Below, piece by piece: positions 1-7,850 of a DNA stretch of 64,000 nucleotides. A model generated the notes under the pieces. It saw nothing but the letters and a program-made list of their open reading frames with translations, did not search any database and was not told the DNA's origin. A program made the translations under genes and the position numbers. Location of the stretch: assembly GCF_022637555.1 (NCBI RefSeq), contig NZ_CP093342.1:3100001-3164000 (forward strand), in the 5' to 3' direction. Source of the DNA: Microbacterium sp. H1-D42. GTDB taxonomy: Bacteria > Actinomycetota > Actinomycetes > Actinomycetales > Microbacteriaceae. The first letter of the stretch is position 1, and the number at the start of each line of letters is the position of its first letter.

Positions 1-1
1 T

Positions 2-1243
2 GCCCCCGGCGGCGTCGGTCTGGTGCTCGGCGCCGGCAACATCACCTCGATCCCCGTGCTCGACGTGTTCTACGAACTGCTCGCCCACAACCGCGTGGTG
101 CTGCTGAAGGTCAATCCCACGCAGGACCCGCTGGTGCCGGTCTACGAGCGCGCGCTCGCCCCGCTGATCGCCCCCGGCTTCCTGCGGATCGTGCGCGGGG
201 GTGCCGCGGTCGGCTCCTACCTGACCGGTCACGACGACATCGATCACGTGCACATCACCGGAGCCGCCGCGACGTTCGACGCGATCGTGTGGGGCACGGG
301 TGATGCGGGCAAGCGCCGTCGCCGCGAGAACCGGCCGCAGCTGAAGAAGCCGATCACCGCCGAGCTGGGTGGCGTGTCGCCGATCATCGTCGTCCCAGGC
401 CAGTGGACCGATGCCGACCTCACCTTCCATGCCGAGCACATCGTCACGATGCGCTTGCAGAACTGCGGACACAACTGCATCGCGGGGCAGGTCGTGATCA
501 TGTCGCGCGACTGGGCGCAGGCCGAGCAGTTCCGCACCGCGCTGCGGCGCGCGTACGCATCGGCGCCGGAGCGCCCGATCTGGTACCCGGGGTCGCCCAA
601 GCGCATGCAGCAGGCCGCAGAGGACTATCCGGACGCCCTGGTGCTCGCCGATCGCCTGCTCGTCGAGATCGATGGGGAGTCGGATGCCACGGCCCTGCAG
701 TCCACCGAGTACTTCGCCCCTGTGCTTGGCGTCGTCGAGCTGGGCGGCACCGGCCAGGACTTCTTCGAGGCGGCCATCGCGCACGCCAATGACCAGCTGG
801 CCGGCACGCTCGGCGGCAACATCATCATCGACCCGGCGACCGAGAAGGCGATGGGCGCCGGTTTCGAGCGCGCCATCACCGAATTCCACTATGGGTCGAT
901 CGCGATCAACGCCTGGACTGCGCTCGGGTTCATCGTCCCGACCATGACCTGGGGCGCCTACCCTGGCAACTCGATCGACGACGTGGGCAGCGGCATCGGC
1001 GTCGTGCACAACGCGCTGCTGCTGGACGGCGTCGAACGCTCAGTGGTGCGCGGCCCGTTCCGGCCGTTCCCGCGGTCGCTGCCGGTCGTCAACGGCGGCG
1101 GGCGCTTCAGCATCCTGCCCAAGCCCCCGTGGTTCGTCTCGGCGCGCACCGGGGCGCAGGTCAGCGAGGGCATGACGAAGTTCCGTGCGGACGGCGGGAT
1201 GCTGGGTCTGGCCCGCACGCTGCTCGCGGCGCTGCGCGCCTGA
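2..1243 (+). CDS. Aldehyde dehydrogenase family protein (5' end outside the window)
   Basis: The frame is open from the left edge to a TGA at 1241-1243, so the N-terminal part of the NAD-binding region is missing and about 413 residues are visible. The aldehyde dehydrogenase Glu-Leu-Gly-Gly motif lies near base 362, and the sequence NCGHNCIAGQ places a candidate nucleophilic Cys at 476-478, where the family normally has its catalytic Cys. Known family role: NAD(P)-dependent oxidation of an aldehyde to an acid through a thioester. The substrate cannot be told from the sequence. The chain is more divergent than classic betaine or acetaldehyde dehydrogenases around the Cys. It converges on the zinc-peptidase gene, with only 17 bases between the two stop codons. 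Confidence 0.85.
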   Translation, partial: APGGVGLVLGAGNITSIPVLDVFYELLAHNRVVLLKVNPTQDPLVPVYERALAPLIAPGFLRIVRGGAAVGSYLTGHDDIDHVHITGAAATFDAIVWGTGDAGKRRRRENRPQLKKPITAELGGVSPIIVVPGQWTDADLTFHAEHIVTMRLQNCGHNCIAGQVVIMSRDWAQAEQFRTALRRAYASAPERPIWYPGSPKRMQQAAEDYPDALVLADRLLVEIDGESDATALQSTEYFAPVLGVVELGGTGQDFFEAAIAHANDQLAGTLGGNIIIDPATEKAMGAGFERAITEFHYGSIAINAWTALGFIVPTMTWGAYPGNSIDDVGSGIGVVHNALLLDGVERSVVRGPFRPFPRSLPVVNGGGRFSILPKPPWFVSARTGAQVSEGMTKFRADGGMLGLARTLLAALRA

Positions 1244-1260
1244 CGCCGGGCGATCCCGGG

Positions 1261-2142
1261 CTAGAGCTGGTCGCCGGGGATGGCGAAGGTGTCGCAGACT
1301 CCGAGGCCGTTCTGGTAGCCGTTGGCGAACCAGTACTTGCGCTGCTCGCTGCTGCCGTGAGTGAAGCTCTCGGGGCTGACGAACCCTCCTGATTGCTGCT
1401 GGATGTGATCGTCGCCCACGACGTAGGCGGCGTTGACAGCATCCGACAGCTGCTGCTCCGTCGGCGGCTTCAGGAACGGCACCCCGTTGTCATCCTTCTG
1501 CTTCGAGACGTCCCCCAGCCAGGCGCCGGCGTAGCAGTCGGCCTGCAGCTCGGTCCGAACGCCGTTGCTGTCCGGTCCGGTGCCGTTATTGGGGTACTTG
1601 CGCATGACGCCGGTGATGTTCTGGATGTGGTGACCCCACTCGTGCCCCACGATGTACAGCTGCGCGAGCTCGCCTGCCGACGCGCCGAACTGCTGGCGCA
1701 TGATGGCGAAGAAGTCCGGATCGATGTACACGCCCTGCTCGGGCGGGCAGTAGAACGGTCCGACCGCGTTCGAGGCCGTGCCGCACTGCGTCGGCGTCTG
1801 CCCCTCGACCACGGTCATCGTCGGCGCGACGTACCCGTCGACGTGGTCGGCCCAGTAGTCGTTGAGCACGACCTCGGCACCCGCCATGCGGCAGTCGTCG
1901 TTGGTGTTGGCGTCCTCACCGGTCTTGCATTCGACGAGGGTGCCCTGCTCACTCGCCGATCCGCCAGATGGCGCACCTCCGCCGCCACCGACCAGTCCCG
2001 ACAGATCGACGCCGAGCACCGGGCCCAGAAGCAGAGCGAGAATACCGATCACGCCGACACCGACACCGCCACCGATGGCGGCATTGCGCCCGCGGCGTCG
2101 GGTGGTGTTGCCCGAGATGTCAGCGTTCGGATTGAAGGTCAT
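1261..2142 (-). CDS. Membrane-anchored neutral zinc metallopeptidase (YpfJ/KPN_02809 type)
   Basis: A protein of 293 residues. A cytoplasmic Arg-rich head is followed by one membrane segment (about residues 22-44), a Gly/Ser-rich linker and an extracytoplasmic peptidase domain. The zinc motif HEWGH is at about residues 167-171, and a downstream Glu in ELQADCYAG (about residue 199) is the likely third ligand, as in the putative neutral zinc metallopeptidase family PF04228. Four Cys residues in the outer part could form disulfides. The physiological substrate of this family is unknown. It is divergent from malate dehydrogenase, with about 50 bases between the starts. A TATTTT hexamer sits about 12 bases before the ATG with no good ribosome site, which suggests a leaderless transcript (inference). 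Confidence 0.85.
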   Translation of the reverse strand: MTFNPNADISGNTTRRRGRNAAIGGGVGVGVIGILALLLGPVLGVDLSGLVGGGGGAPSGGSASEQGTLVECKTGEDANTNDDCRMAGAEVVLNDYWADHVDGYVAPTMTVVEGQTPTQCGTASNAVGPFYCPPEQGVYIDPDFFAIMRQQFGASAGELAQLYIVGHEWGHHIQNITGVMRKYPNNGTGPDSNGVRTELQADCYAGAWLGDVSKQKDDNGVPFLKPPTEQQLSDAVNAAYVVGDDHIQQQSGGFVSPESFTHGSSEQRKYWFANGYQNGLGVCDTFAIPGDQL

Positions 2143-2193
2143 AGAGACAAAATAGCGCTGATGCCGTCGGATGCCCGCAATAGGCTTTCAGAC

Positions 2194-3183
2194 ATGGCGA
2201 CGACGATCACGATCACAGGGGCCGGCGGACAGATCGGCTACGCGCTGCTGTTCCGCATCGCGGCGGGCGACATGCTGGGGCCCGATGAGAAGGTGCGACT
2301 GCGACTGCTGGAGATCCCGCAGGGATTGGGCGCCGCTGAGGGCGCCGCGCTCGAACTGCAGGACGGCGCGTTCGGGCTGCTGGAGCACGTCGAGGTCACC
2401 GACGATCCGGCAGTCGGATTCAATGGTGCGAACATCGCGCTGCTCGTCGGCGCCCGCCCCCGAGGGCCCGGCATGGAGCGCGGAGACCTGCTGGCCGCCA
2501 ACGCCGGCATCTTCGGCCCGCAGGGCGCCGCGATCGCTGCACACGCAGCATCCGACATCCGCGTGACGGTCGTGGGCAACCCCGCCAACACCAACGCGCT
2601 CATCGCGGCCTCTGCCGCAGACGGCGTCCCGGCCGAACGGTTCACGGCGCTGACCCGTCTGGATGAGAACCGCGCCCGCGCGCAGCTCGCCCTCACCCTC
2701 GATGCGCCGGTGAGCAGCATCCGACGTGTGCCGATCTGGGGCAATCACTCGGCGACGCAGTTCCCCGACATCTCGCATGCGACGATCGAAGGCCGTCCGG
2801 CAGCCGAGGCGCTGCGCGAACGGGTCGGCGACGTGCAGGCGTGGCAGGAGCAGACATTCATCCCTCGCGTCGCGAAGCGCGGCGCCGAGATCATCCAGGT
2901 GCGCGGGTCATCGTCGGTGGCATCCGCTGCGAACGCGACGATCGAGCACACGCGCGATTGGGTGCGCGGTACGGATCACTGGACCAGCGCTGGCGTCGTA
3001 TCGCACGGCGAGTACGGGGTGCCGGAGGGTCTGGTGTCGTCGTTCCCGGTGCGCTCGGTCGATGGCGCCTGGCAGATCGTCGACGGGCTCGAGCTGGACG
3101 AATGGGCTCGGACGCGAGTGGATGCCTCGGTCGCGGAGCTGATCGAGGAGCGCGACGCGGTGCGGGCGCTCGGCATCCTCTAA
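2194..3183 (+). CDS. mdh: Malate dehydrogenase
   Basis: A protein of 329 residues that catalyses NAD-dependent malate/oxaloacetate interconversion in the TCA cycle, in the cytosol. The N-terminal Rossmann motif [10 protein letters not shown] is at residues 7-16. The substrate-binding Arg loop ([11 protein letters not shown]), the LTRLDENRA segment with catalytic Asp and Arg, and the catalytic His in WGNHSATQ (about residue 185) are all present. This is the 320-330-residue actinobacterial/proteobacterial MDH type. The frame stays open far upstream (to 1393), but homology begins at this ATG. There is no Shine-Dalgarno; TAGGCT lies 8-13 bases before the ATG, consistent with a leaderless mRNA (inference). 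A strong hairpin follows the stop. Confidence 0.95.
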   Translation: MATTITITGAGGQIGYALLFRIAAGDMLGPDEKVRLRLLEIPQGLGAAEGAALELQDGAFGLLEHVEVTDDPAVGFNGANIALLVGARPRGPGMERGDLLAANAGIFGPQGAAIAAHAASDIRVTVVGNPANTNALIAASAADGVPAERFTALTRLDENRARAQLALTLDAPVSSIRRVPIWGNHSATQFPDISHATIEGRPAAEALRERVGDVQAWQEQTFIPRVAKRGAEIIQVRGSSSVASAANATIEHTRDWVRGTDHWTSAGVVSHGEYGVPEGLVSSFPVRSVDGAWQIVDGLELDEWARTRVDASVAELIEERDAVRALGIL

Positions 3184-3198
3184 GCACGGACATGCGAA

Positions 3199-3229
3199 AG
3201 GCGGCCGGCGCGATGTGCGCTGGCCGCCT
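3199..3229. terminator. Bidirectional terminator hairpin between mdh and WXG100 copy 1
   Basis: The arms AGGCGGCC and GGCCGCCT, extended by a GCGC pair with one mismatch, enclose a GATG-type loop and form a stem of about 13 bp. It lies between two converging stop codons (3183 and 3249). It has no long T run on either side, as is usual in high-GC actinobacteria. Confidence 0.7.
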
Positions 3230-3248
3230 CTCGTGGAACTGCGGTGGT

Positions 3249-3536
3249 TCAGCTGCCGGCGAGCTGCTGATCCAGGTCCTGGATCGCACGCATCATGCCC
3301 AGCAGCGACTCCGACATGTCATTGATGCCATCAACAGCACCCTTCAGACCCGTCGTCAACTCGCCATAGCCCTCACCGAACTTGCCCGACGCGTGCTGCG
3401 TCTTGAAGTCCTCACCCAGCAGAGTGTCCACCTGACCCTTCAGGGTGTCCAACTGCCCCTGAATGTCATCACGAGCCTGAGACAGCGAAGACGCCACCTG
3501 CTCCATCTCCGCATAAGACGCACCGAAATCGGCCAT
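3249..3536 (-). CDS. WXG100-family type VII secretion protein, copy 1
   Basis: A 95-residue, nearly all-helical protein, identical in sequence to the products at 7453-7740 and 10772-11059. It has the WXG100 size and helix-turn-helix layout. The turn reads DFKTQHASGKF, so Phe and Thr stand where W-x-G is expected, which is common in this actinobacterial subfamily. The start ATG at 3534-3536 is chosen because GGAGG lies 8 bases upstream; the frame would allow 12 more residues. Expected role: small secreted substrate or partner of the EssC-type ATPase encoded at 11170-15678. Unlike copies 2 and 3, no effector gene follows it; the next element is a terminator and mdh. It is transcribed away from the palindrome at 3619-3638. 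Confidence 0.9.
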   Translation of the reverse strand: MADFGASYAEMEQVASSLSQARDDIQGQLDTLKGQVDTLLGEDFKTQHASGKFGEGYGELTTGLKGAVDGINDMSESLLGMMRAIQDLDQQLAGS

Positions 3537-3618
3537 CGTCAACACCTCCGAAAATCGTTGAGACCGGACCAACCCGGCCCGACACCCACAACACTACGGA
3601 AAACCACAACCACCCGTC

Positions 3619-3638
3619 GATGGGGAGAACTCCCCATC
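3619..3638. promoter_or_regulatory. 20-bp palindromic operator candidate, site 1
   Basis: The sequence GATGGGGAG-AA-CTCCCCATC is a perfect inverted repeat with 9-bp arms. It lies 83 bases before the WXG100 copy 1 start and 34 bases before the divergent resolvase-like gene at 3673, so one bound protein could act on both. The same site recurs at 7823 and 11142, with variants at 10725 and 33811. The regulator is unknown. Confidence 0.6.
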
Positions 3639-3672
3639 ACACTCAGGCAGAATGGATGATGGAGGTGCGGCG

Positions 3673-4131
3673 ATGACCGACGCGATGAACCAGACGGATC
3701 CCGGACTGGATGCTGCTCTGACGAGCCCGCTGCACCTGCCGCATGCTGCGGCGACGTGCCCCAAGTGCCTGTCTCATGCCGACCACGACTGGTGGTCGGC
3801 ACAGCCCGAGGGTGCGCGACTGGTCGGACTGGTCGTGTCCCGCGAGGGGATGCCGTCTGTGACGCAGCAGCGCGACGACCTCACCCGGTTCGGCGTGCCG
3901 ATCGAAGGTTTCCGCCACCCGGCTCCCGAGATCCTGGAGAGCTGGGGAGACCGACTCGCGCGGCTGATCGACACGCTGCAGCGCGGTGATGTGCTGGTGG
4001 TCGCGAACGTGCACGCGCTGGGCCGCGACCGCGACGAGGAGTCCCGCACTGTAGCGGAACTGCGCCGCAACGGGATCATGGTCAAGGTGCTCGGCCACCA
4101 CGCGCGGCACCTCGCCGACGCCGAGGGCTGA
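3673..4131 (+). CDS. Orphan resolvase-like protein (serine recombinase N-terminal fold, no DNA-binding domain)
   Basis: A protein of 152 residues; ATG 3673 is preferred over 3652 because GGAGG lies at 3661-3665. After a 30-residue head containing a CPKC pair, the chain resembles the catalytic N-terminal domain of serine resolvases. VVSREG places a Ser where the nucleophile sits, followed by TQQRDDL (compare the resolvase LQR motif) and by GDVLVVANVHALGRD, which matches the strand and LGR segment. The usual Asp-Arg before Leu-Gly-Arg is changed to His-Ala, and no C-terminal HTH follows, so recombination activity is doubtful. It is divergent from WXG100 copy 1 across the palindrome. It could be a degenerate recombinase or a regulator built on the fold; the call rests on pattern similarity only. 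Confidence 0.55.
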   Translation: MTDAMNQTDPGLDAALTSPLHLPHAAATCPKCLSHADHDWWSAQPEGARLVGLVVSREGMPSVTQQRDDLTRFGVPIEGFRHPAPEILESWGDRLARLIDTLQRGDVLVVANVHALGRDRDEESRTVAELRRNGIMVKVLGHHARHLADAEG

Positions 4132-4166
4132 GCGCCGATCGGTCGGCACTGAAAGGACGGCGCTGA

Positions 4167-4829
4167 TCAGCGCCGCGACGGCTGGGCACCGCCGAGGAGC
4201 GTCTCGCGCAGCGATCCCCTGTGCTCCGCCGTGAAGTACGCGACGGCGATGAACTCGTCGAACAGTGCCAGCATGAGATTCTGCAGATCGCCCAGCGGGG
4301 TCGAGAAGCGCACCATCAGCATCCGCTTCGATTCGGGCACCGGCACCCAGTAGTCGACGATCAGTCGGGAGATCCCGTCCGACTCCCCGCCATCGGCGAC
4401 CAGATCGACCCGGTGCGTGCGCAGGGCGGGGATGCCAGGACCGCGCACCTCGACCATCGAGCCGTGCGCAAGCGGATCGATCTGCTGCAGCCCCTCGGCC
4501 AACACCGCGAGCACCGCCTGCGGTGTCGTCCCGATGGCAGGGCTCATGCGCAGGTCGGCCGGCTCGAAGACCAGCAGCGTCACCGGCAACGGAGTGCCGT
4601 GCGCGATCTCGGTGGCGAACATGATGGCGCGGGCCTCGCCCTGCGCGCCCGCCACGACGGCCTCGTTCAGTTGCTGCCGCACTCTCGCGCGCTCGGCCGC
4701 ACGATCGTCCGCGACTCCGACGGCGTCCGTCGCGATTCTGCGGATGGATGCCCGTGTCGCGTCCTCACCGGACAGATCGACCGAGAACCAGCGTCCAGGC
4801 AGCCGGAAGCGCAGCTCCGGACCGCTCAC
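4167..4829 (-). CDS. Conserved hypothetical protein, last gene of the lipase-effector module
   Basis: A protein of 220 residues starting at GTG 4829, which overlaps the stop of the lipoprotein gene by four bases (GTGA); this indicates translational coupling. No signal peptide or membrane segment is seen. The N-terminus has an LPGRWFSVDLS pattern, then a long helix, then beta-rich sequence ending in a pattern like YWVPVPESKRMLMVRFSTP. The product of 8470-9090 in the other module shows the same order of features (IPAGW, a helix rich in Arg/Gln, NYMTPVPGSRRTR, and a C-terminal LFD motif), so I infer they are distant paralogs. The position at the end of an effector operon suggests an immunity, chaperone or accessory role. 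This is inference; no known family was recognised. Confidence 0.6.
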   Translation of the reverse strand: MSGPELRFRLPGRWFSVDLSGEDATRASIRRIATDAVGVADDRAAERARVRQQLNEAVVAGAQGEARAIMFATEIAHGTPLPVTLLVFEPADLRMSPAIGTTPQAVLAVLAEGLQQIDPLAHGSMVEVRGPGIPALRTHRVDLVADGGESDGISRLIVDYWVPVPESKRMLMVRFSTPLGDLQNLMLALFDEFIAVAYFTAEHRGSLRETLLGGAQPSRR

Positions 4830-5326
4830 TCCGGTGCCGACCACTCGCCGTAGCGGGCCTTCATGCCGGTCAGGCTGACGCCACCCTGACCGGCGTTCGT
4901 CATGCCGAGCGGGCTGAGCTCTGCCGCCGCCGCCCTGAGGTCGACAGGATCCTCGCCATCGTGCGTCGTGACGCCGGCCACCAGCATGATCGTGTTCGGC
5001 TCCCACGGCAGCGACTGCCAGATCGCCTTGACGACGACATCCAGCTCGTCGCTCGTGAAGGGCTCTGCCGAATCGGTGACGATGCCGACGCTGAGCCGGT
5101 GCCCGAAGCCGTTGCGCGACCGCTCAAGGGAGTCCACTTCCACAACCCTCGGCACAGCCGTCGTCACGGCACTCGCCACGTCACCATAGTCCACAGTCGT
5201 CTCCTCTGTCTGGCCGCCGCCCGATGGCAGGATTCCGCAGCCTGCCAGTCCGCCGCTGAGCAGTGCCCCCGTCAGCGCCACCGCGAGCAGCCGGCGTCCG
5301 CCGGCACCCCATCGCCTCATGCTCAT
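4826..5326 (-). CDS. Predicted lipoprotein of the lipase-effector module
   Basis: A protein of 166 residues. The signal peptide is followed by a lipobox LAGC (Cys at about residue 30), so it should be lipid-anchored on the outer face of the membrane. The mature part is about 135 residues, begins with a Gly-rich linker and has no family I recognise. The ATG at 5326 overlaps the effector stop as ATGA, and its own stop overlaps the next gene as GTGA. The three genes 6885 to 4167 are therefore coupled. A lipoprotein produced together with a putative secreted lipase could be the surface immunity protein or a cofactor; this is inferred from position alone. Confidence 0.75.
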   Translation of the reverse strand: MSMRRWGAGGRRLLAVALTGALLSGGLAGCGILPSGGGQTEETTVDYGDVASAVTTAVPRVVEVDSLERSRNGFGHRLSVGIVTDSAEPFTSDELDVVVKAIWQSLPWEPNTIMLVAGVTTHDGEDPVDLRAAAAELSPLGMTNAGQGGVSLTGMKARYGEWSAPE

Positions 5327-6885
5327 TCGCTCCAGTGGTAGTACGAGATGTCCGTGTACCCATCATCGTTGAAGAAGTTCGCGAGGTCAGGATGGGTCGC
5401 CTGCACGTCGGCGAGGTGCTCCTGATAGGTCTGCGAGTACTTGTCAGCGTTGTGTGCGCCGACATCCACGCCCAGCACCGGGTCCGCTCCTGGAGCATCG
5501 ACGCGGATCGACGTCCAGTTCGATCCGTGTTCGATGCTGTCGAAGTCGCCGGTGATGGCGTCCAGTCGCGGCACAGGGTCGCCGTTGTGCTGCACTGAGA
5601 CGACGTCGATGTCGTCGGGGATCGGCATGTGGTCGATGGGGGCGCCTGCTGCCACCACCGCCTGCCAGTTGTAGTCGGAGTTGTACGCGGCGAGATGCCC
5701 CGCCATGATGCCGCCCTGGCTGAAGCCGACGAGCATGACCGGGTCGTCAGGACCGACGCCTGCCTGTTCCATCGCCTCGAGCACGGCGCGCTCGTACTGC
5801 GTCTGCAGCGCCGGCGTCAGCATGAGGGCGAGGTTGCTGTCGAGGTCGTTGACGGCGCCCTTGTCACCGAACCGCGACAGCCACTCCTGTGTGCTCGGCA
5901 GGGTGACGGTGTAGTACCAGCCGTCCGGGCCGAGCACCTTCGTGATCTTCACGACGCTGTCGTCCTCGAGACCGAGCCCGTCGACCTCGCCCGCACCGTC
6001 GAGAACGTTCGCGAGGCTCGGATCGTCGGGGAGGTTCTTCTTCTTGGCGTCCGCGTATGGGTCGGCCTCGGTCACCTCCGGCGTGTCCTTGAGCACGTCG
6101 GACAGCACGCTCCAGATCAGGAAGGCGGCAAGAACGGCGGCGATCATGGCCCCGATGATGAGGCCGATCGTGCCGAAGAGGGCGCCGATCGCGACGATGA
6201 GCAGCAGCACGACGAGGGCGCCGAGGATCGCGATGATCGTGTCGGCGATCTTCTTCAGCAGGTCGACGACGTCCTGCAGGAAGTCGCCGATCCACTCGCC
6301 GATGCCGGCAAGGAAGTCGCCGATGTCAGAGAAGAACTCGCCGACGCCGTCCCAGAACCCCTCGTTGGTCGAGTCGATCGCCGCGTCGATCCTGCGGATC
6401 GCGACTTCGGCCGCCTCGTTCATGTCGTCTCGCGCGGCCTCGATGCGGTCGCGGGCCCCGTTCACGGCGGCGAGGGCGTTGTCGGCGGCGCGCTGCGCGC
6501 CCGGCACCTGATCGCTCAGCGAGGAAGGGTCTTCGGCAGCATCCACTCGATCGTTGAGGTCGTCCAGCGCCGAGTCGGCGCTGCGCTGCGCTGCGAGCGC
6601 GTCATCGAGGTCGCTCTGCGCGCGCTCCGCGCGATCGTGCGCGTCAGTCAGCGCGACCGCGTATTCGGTGATCGCATCGGCCGTGCCCTTGTAGCGGGGG
6701 TGGATGCGGTCCAGGTCGGAGGAGATCTGCTCGTTCTGCTCGTAGAGAGCGCGGACGGACTTGCCCTCGTCGTCCTGCACGATGCCGCGCAGTTCGCCGA
6801 TCACGTCAAGGATGACGTCGGCCGAGGCGACAAGGGTCGCGGCGCGCGGGGTCAGCTCGTCCGGCCGACCGGGGAGGACAGTCAT
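5323..6885 (-). CDS. Putative type VII effector: coiled-coil N-terminus, membrane segments, C-terminal alpha/beta hydrolase (lipase-like)
   Basis: A protein of 520 residues. Residues 1-175 are helical and Asp/Ala-rich, like LXG/WXG targeting regions. Residues 177-215 are amphipathic, and two hydrophobic segments lie at about 219-262. From about residue 310 there is an alpha/beta-hydrolase-like domain with nucleophile elbow GFSQG (Ser389), a candidate acid in HNGDPVPRLD (Asp436) and a candidate His in GAHNADKY (His478), the order expected of a lipase/esterase triad. It directly abuts the WXG-like gene (TAG then ATG) with GGGGAG as ribosome site. Its N-terminal region resembles the 9111-10364 product, so the two are effector paralogs with different C-termini. 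Substrate and secretion are inferred; a membrane-resident enzyme is the alternative. Confidence 0.7.
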   Translation of the reverse strand: MTVLPGRPDELTPRAATLVASADVILDVIGELRGIVQDDEGKSVRALYEQNEQISSDLDRIHPRYKGTADAITEYAVALTDAHDRAERAQSDLDDALAAQRSADSALDDLNDRVDAAEDPSSLSDQVPGAQRAADNALAAVNGARDRIEAARDDMNEAAEVAIRRIDAAIDSTNEGFWDGVGEFFSDIGDFLAGIGEWIGDFLQDVVDLLKKIADTIIAILGALVVLLLIVAIGALFGTIGLIIGAMIAAVLAAFLIWSVLSDVLKDTPEVTEADPYADAKKKNLPDDPSLANVLDGAGEVDGLGLEDDSVVKITKVLGPDGWYYTVTLPSTQEWLSRFGDKGAVNDLDSNLALMLTPALQTQYERAVLEAMEQAGVGPDDPVMLVGFSQGGIMAGHLAAYNSDYNWQAVVAAGAPIDHMPIPDDIDVVSVQHNGDPVPRLDAITGDFDSIEHGSNWTSIRVDAPGADPVLGVDVGAHNADKYSQTYQEHLADVQATHPDLANFFNDDGYTDISYYHWSE

Positions 6886-7167
6886 CTACTTCTCCCCTTC
6901 TTGTGCCATCTGCGTGTCGAGGTCGCGGAAGGTGTCGACGATCGCCTGCATGAAGTCGGCCTGCGAACGCAGGCTGTCGCGCAGATCCTCGCGAGCGATG
7001 TCCCACTTGCCGCCGAAGTCATCGATCTTGTCGCTGAGCCCGCCGTGGCCGGTGAGCGATCCGAGGTCGTCGGCGAACGCCTCGGCCTGATCGAACGTCG
7101 TCGCGAGGCCCTTCGCCGCCTGCGCAGTGCTTTCGAGTCGGTCGAGATCCATGCGGACGTCGGTCAT
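6886..7167 (-). CDS. WXG100-like partner protein of the lipase module
   Basis: A 93-residue helical hairpin protein. The turn region DDFGGKWDIARE keeps a Trp and is matched in the 100-residue product of 10364-10666 (DDFEGRWDDRR), followed in both by spaced A-D, V and F-x-D-x-D-T positions. I infer paralogous partners that pair with, or target, the effector encoded immediately downstream. The start at 7167 overlaps the previous stop (ATGA) and its stop touches the effector start. It is expected to be cytosolic until co-secreted through an EssC-type channel (family knowledge). Confidence 0.75.
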   Translation of the reverse strand: MTDVRMDLDRLESTAQAAKGLATTFDQAEAFADDLGSLTGHGGLSDKIDDFGGKWDIAREDLRDSLRSQADFMQAIVDTFRDLDTQMAQEGEK

Positions 7168-7346
7168 GATCCTGCACCGCCCTCGTTCACCGCGGCGCTC
7201 CGCTGCGCAGCGGCCGCCCGCAGTGCGGTGCCGAGCGCGGCGTCGGCCGCACGCACCTCTTCGCGCAGCGCGGCGGCATCGGCAGCGGATGTGGGAATGC
7301 GCACCGTCAGCCCTGCCAGGGCGGTCCTCAGCACCTCATCCGACAT
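7164..7346 (-). CDS. Small helical protein of unknown function, first gene after the terminator
   Basis: A protein of 60 residues, Ala-rich and predicted helical, with no signal or membrane segment. GGAG lies about 8 bases before the ATG. It overlaps the WXG-like gene by four bases (ATGA), so it belongs to the effector operon. The equivalent slot in the other module (before 10666) has no such gene. It may be an extra chaperone or a short WXG-like helix pair; no function is assigned. Confidence 0.6.
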   Translation of the reverse strand: MSDEVLRTALAGLTVRIPTSAADAAALREEVRAADAALGTALRAAAAQRSAAVNEGGAGS

Positions 7347-7402
7347 CGTGTGACTCCTTCATCGCATCCGACCCGATCGCTCGTCCTCCGCTGAGGACGC
7401 GC

Positions 7403-7431
7403 GAGGGGCCGACCGAACCGGTCGGCCCCTC
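7403..7431 (-). terminator. Terminator after WXG100 copy 2
   Basis: A hairpin with perfect 12-bp arms GAGGGGCCGACC and GGTCGGCCCCTC and a 5-base loop. It lies 22 bases past the WXG100 copy 2 stop and 57 bases before the next start at 7346. It should attenuate transcription so that WXG100 is made in excess over the downstream effector genes; no separate promoter is obvious in the short gap, so readthrough is likely (inference). Confidence 0.75.
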
Positions 7432-7452
7432 GGCACTGTTCTGCGCGGTGGT

Positions 7453-7740
7453 TCAGCTGCCGGCGAGCTGCTGATCCAGATCCTGGATCGCACGCATCAT
7501 GCCCAGCAGAGACTCCGACATGTCATTGATGCCATCAACAGCACCCTTCAGACCCGTCGTCAGCTCGCCATAGCCCTCACCGAACTTGCCCGACGCGTGC
7601 TGCGTCTTGAAGTCCTCACCCAGCAGAGTGTCCACCTGACCCTTCAGAGTGTCCAACTGCCCCTGAATGTCATCACGAGCCTGCGACAGCGAAGACGCCA
7701 CCTGCTCCATCTCCGCATAAGACGCACCGAAATCGGCCAT
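7453..7740 (-). CDS. WXG100-family type VII secretion protein, copy 2
   Basis: A 95-residue protein identical to copies 1 and 3. All nucleotide differences within the gene are synonymous, so the protein is either under strong purifying selection or homogenised by gene conversion. GGAGG lies 8 bases before the ATG. It heads the lipase-type effector module (7346 to 4167) after a strong hairpin. See copy 1 for fold and expected role. Confidence 0.9.
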   Translation of the reverse strand: MADFGASYAEMEQVASSLSQARDDIQGQLDTLKGQVDTLLGEDFKTQHASGKFGEGYGELTTGLKGAVDGINDMSESLLGMMRAIQDLDQQLAGS

Positions 7741-7822
7741 CGTCAACACCTCCGAAAATCGTTGAGACCGGACCAACCCGGCCCGACACCCACAACACTA
7801 CGGAAAACCACAACCACCCGTC

Positions 7823-7842
7823 GATGGGGAGAACTCCCCATC
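7823..7842. promoter_or_regulatory. 20-bp palindromic operator candidate, site 2
   Basis: A perfect copy of GATGGGGAG-AA-CTCCCCATC, 83 bases before the copy 2 ATG. It lies only 8 bases beyond the stop of the upstream gene (7851), so the WXG100 promoter sits in the short leader between it and 7740. Confidence 0.6.
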
Positions 7843-7850
7843 GATCGCGA

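Larger units (their letters stand above)
3241..3638 (-). repeat. WXG100 cassette repeat, copy 1 (about 398 bp)
   Basis: A direct repeat holding the complete WXG100 gene, its ribosome site, the leader and a 20-bp palindrome. It is nearly identical to 7445-7842 and 10767-11161. Against copy 3 I count one silent change in the gene and one change in the leader; against copy 2, five silent changes. This copy ends exactly at the palindrome, whereas copies 2 and 3 share a further 15 bases beyond it. Such identity, including the promoter region, points to recent duplication or ongoing gene conversion. Confidence 0.9.
7445..7842 (-). repeat. WXG100 cassette repeat, copy 2
   Basis: The same 398-bp unit as 3241-3638, with five silent differences in the gene. 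Beyond the palindrome it shares 15 further bases (through 7857) with copy 3 but not with copy 1. That shared flank includes the stop-proximal end of the upstream gene in both cases, which suggests that copies 2 and 3 were inserted or duplicated together with a neighbouring gene end. Confidence 0.9.

Noticed and set aside
1393..2193. Upstream in-frame extension of malate dehydrogenase
   Set aside because: It lies antisense to the zinc peptidase; MDH homology and length start at 2194.
5629..7353. A long plus-strand open frame of 574 codons opposite the lipase-effector module
   Set aside because: It is antisense to three overlapping genes with clear motifs and ribosome sites; its own translation is low-complexity Val/Asp/Arg text with no family resemblance.
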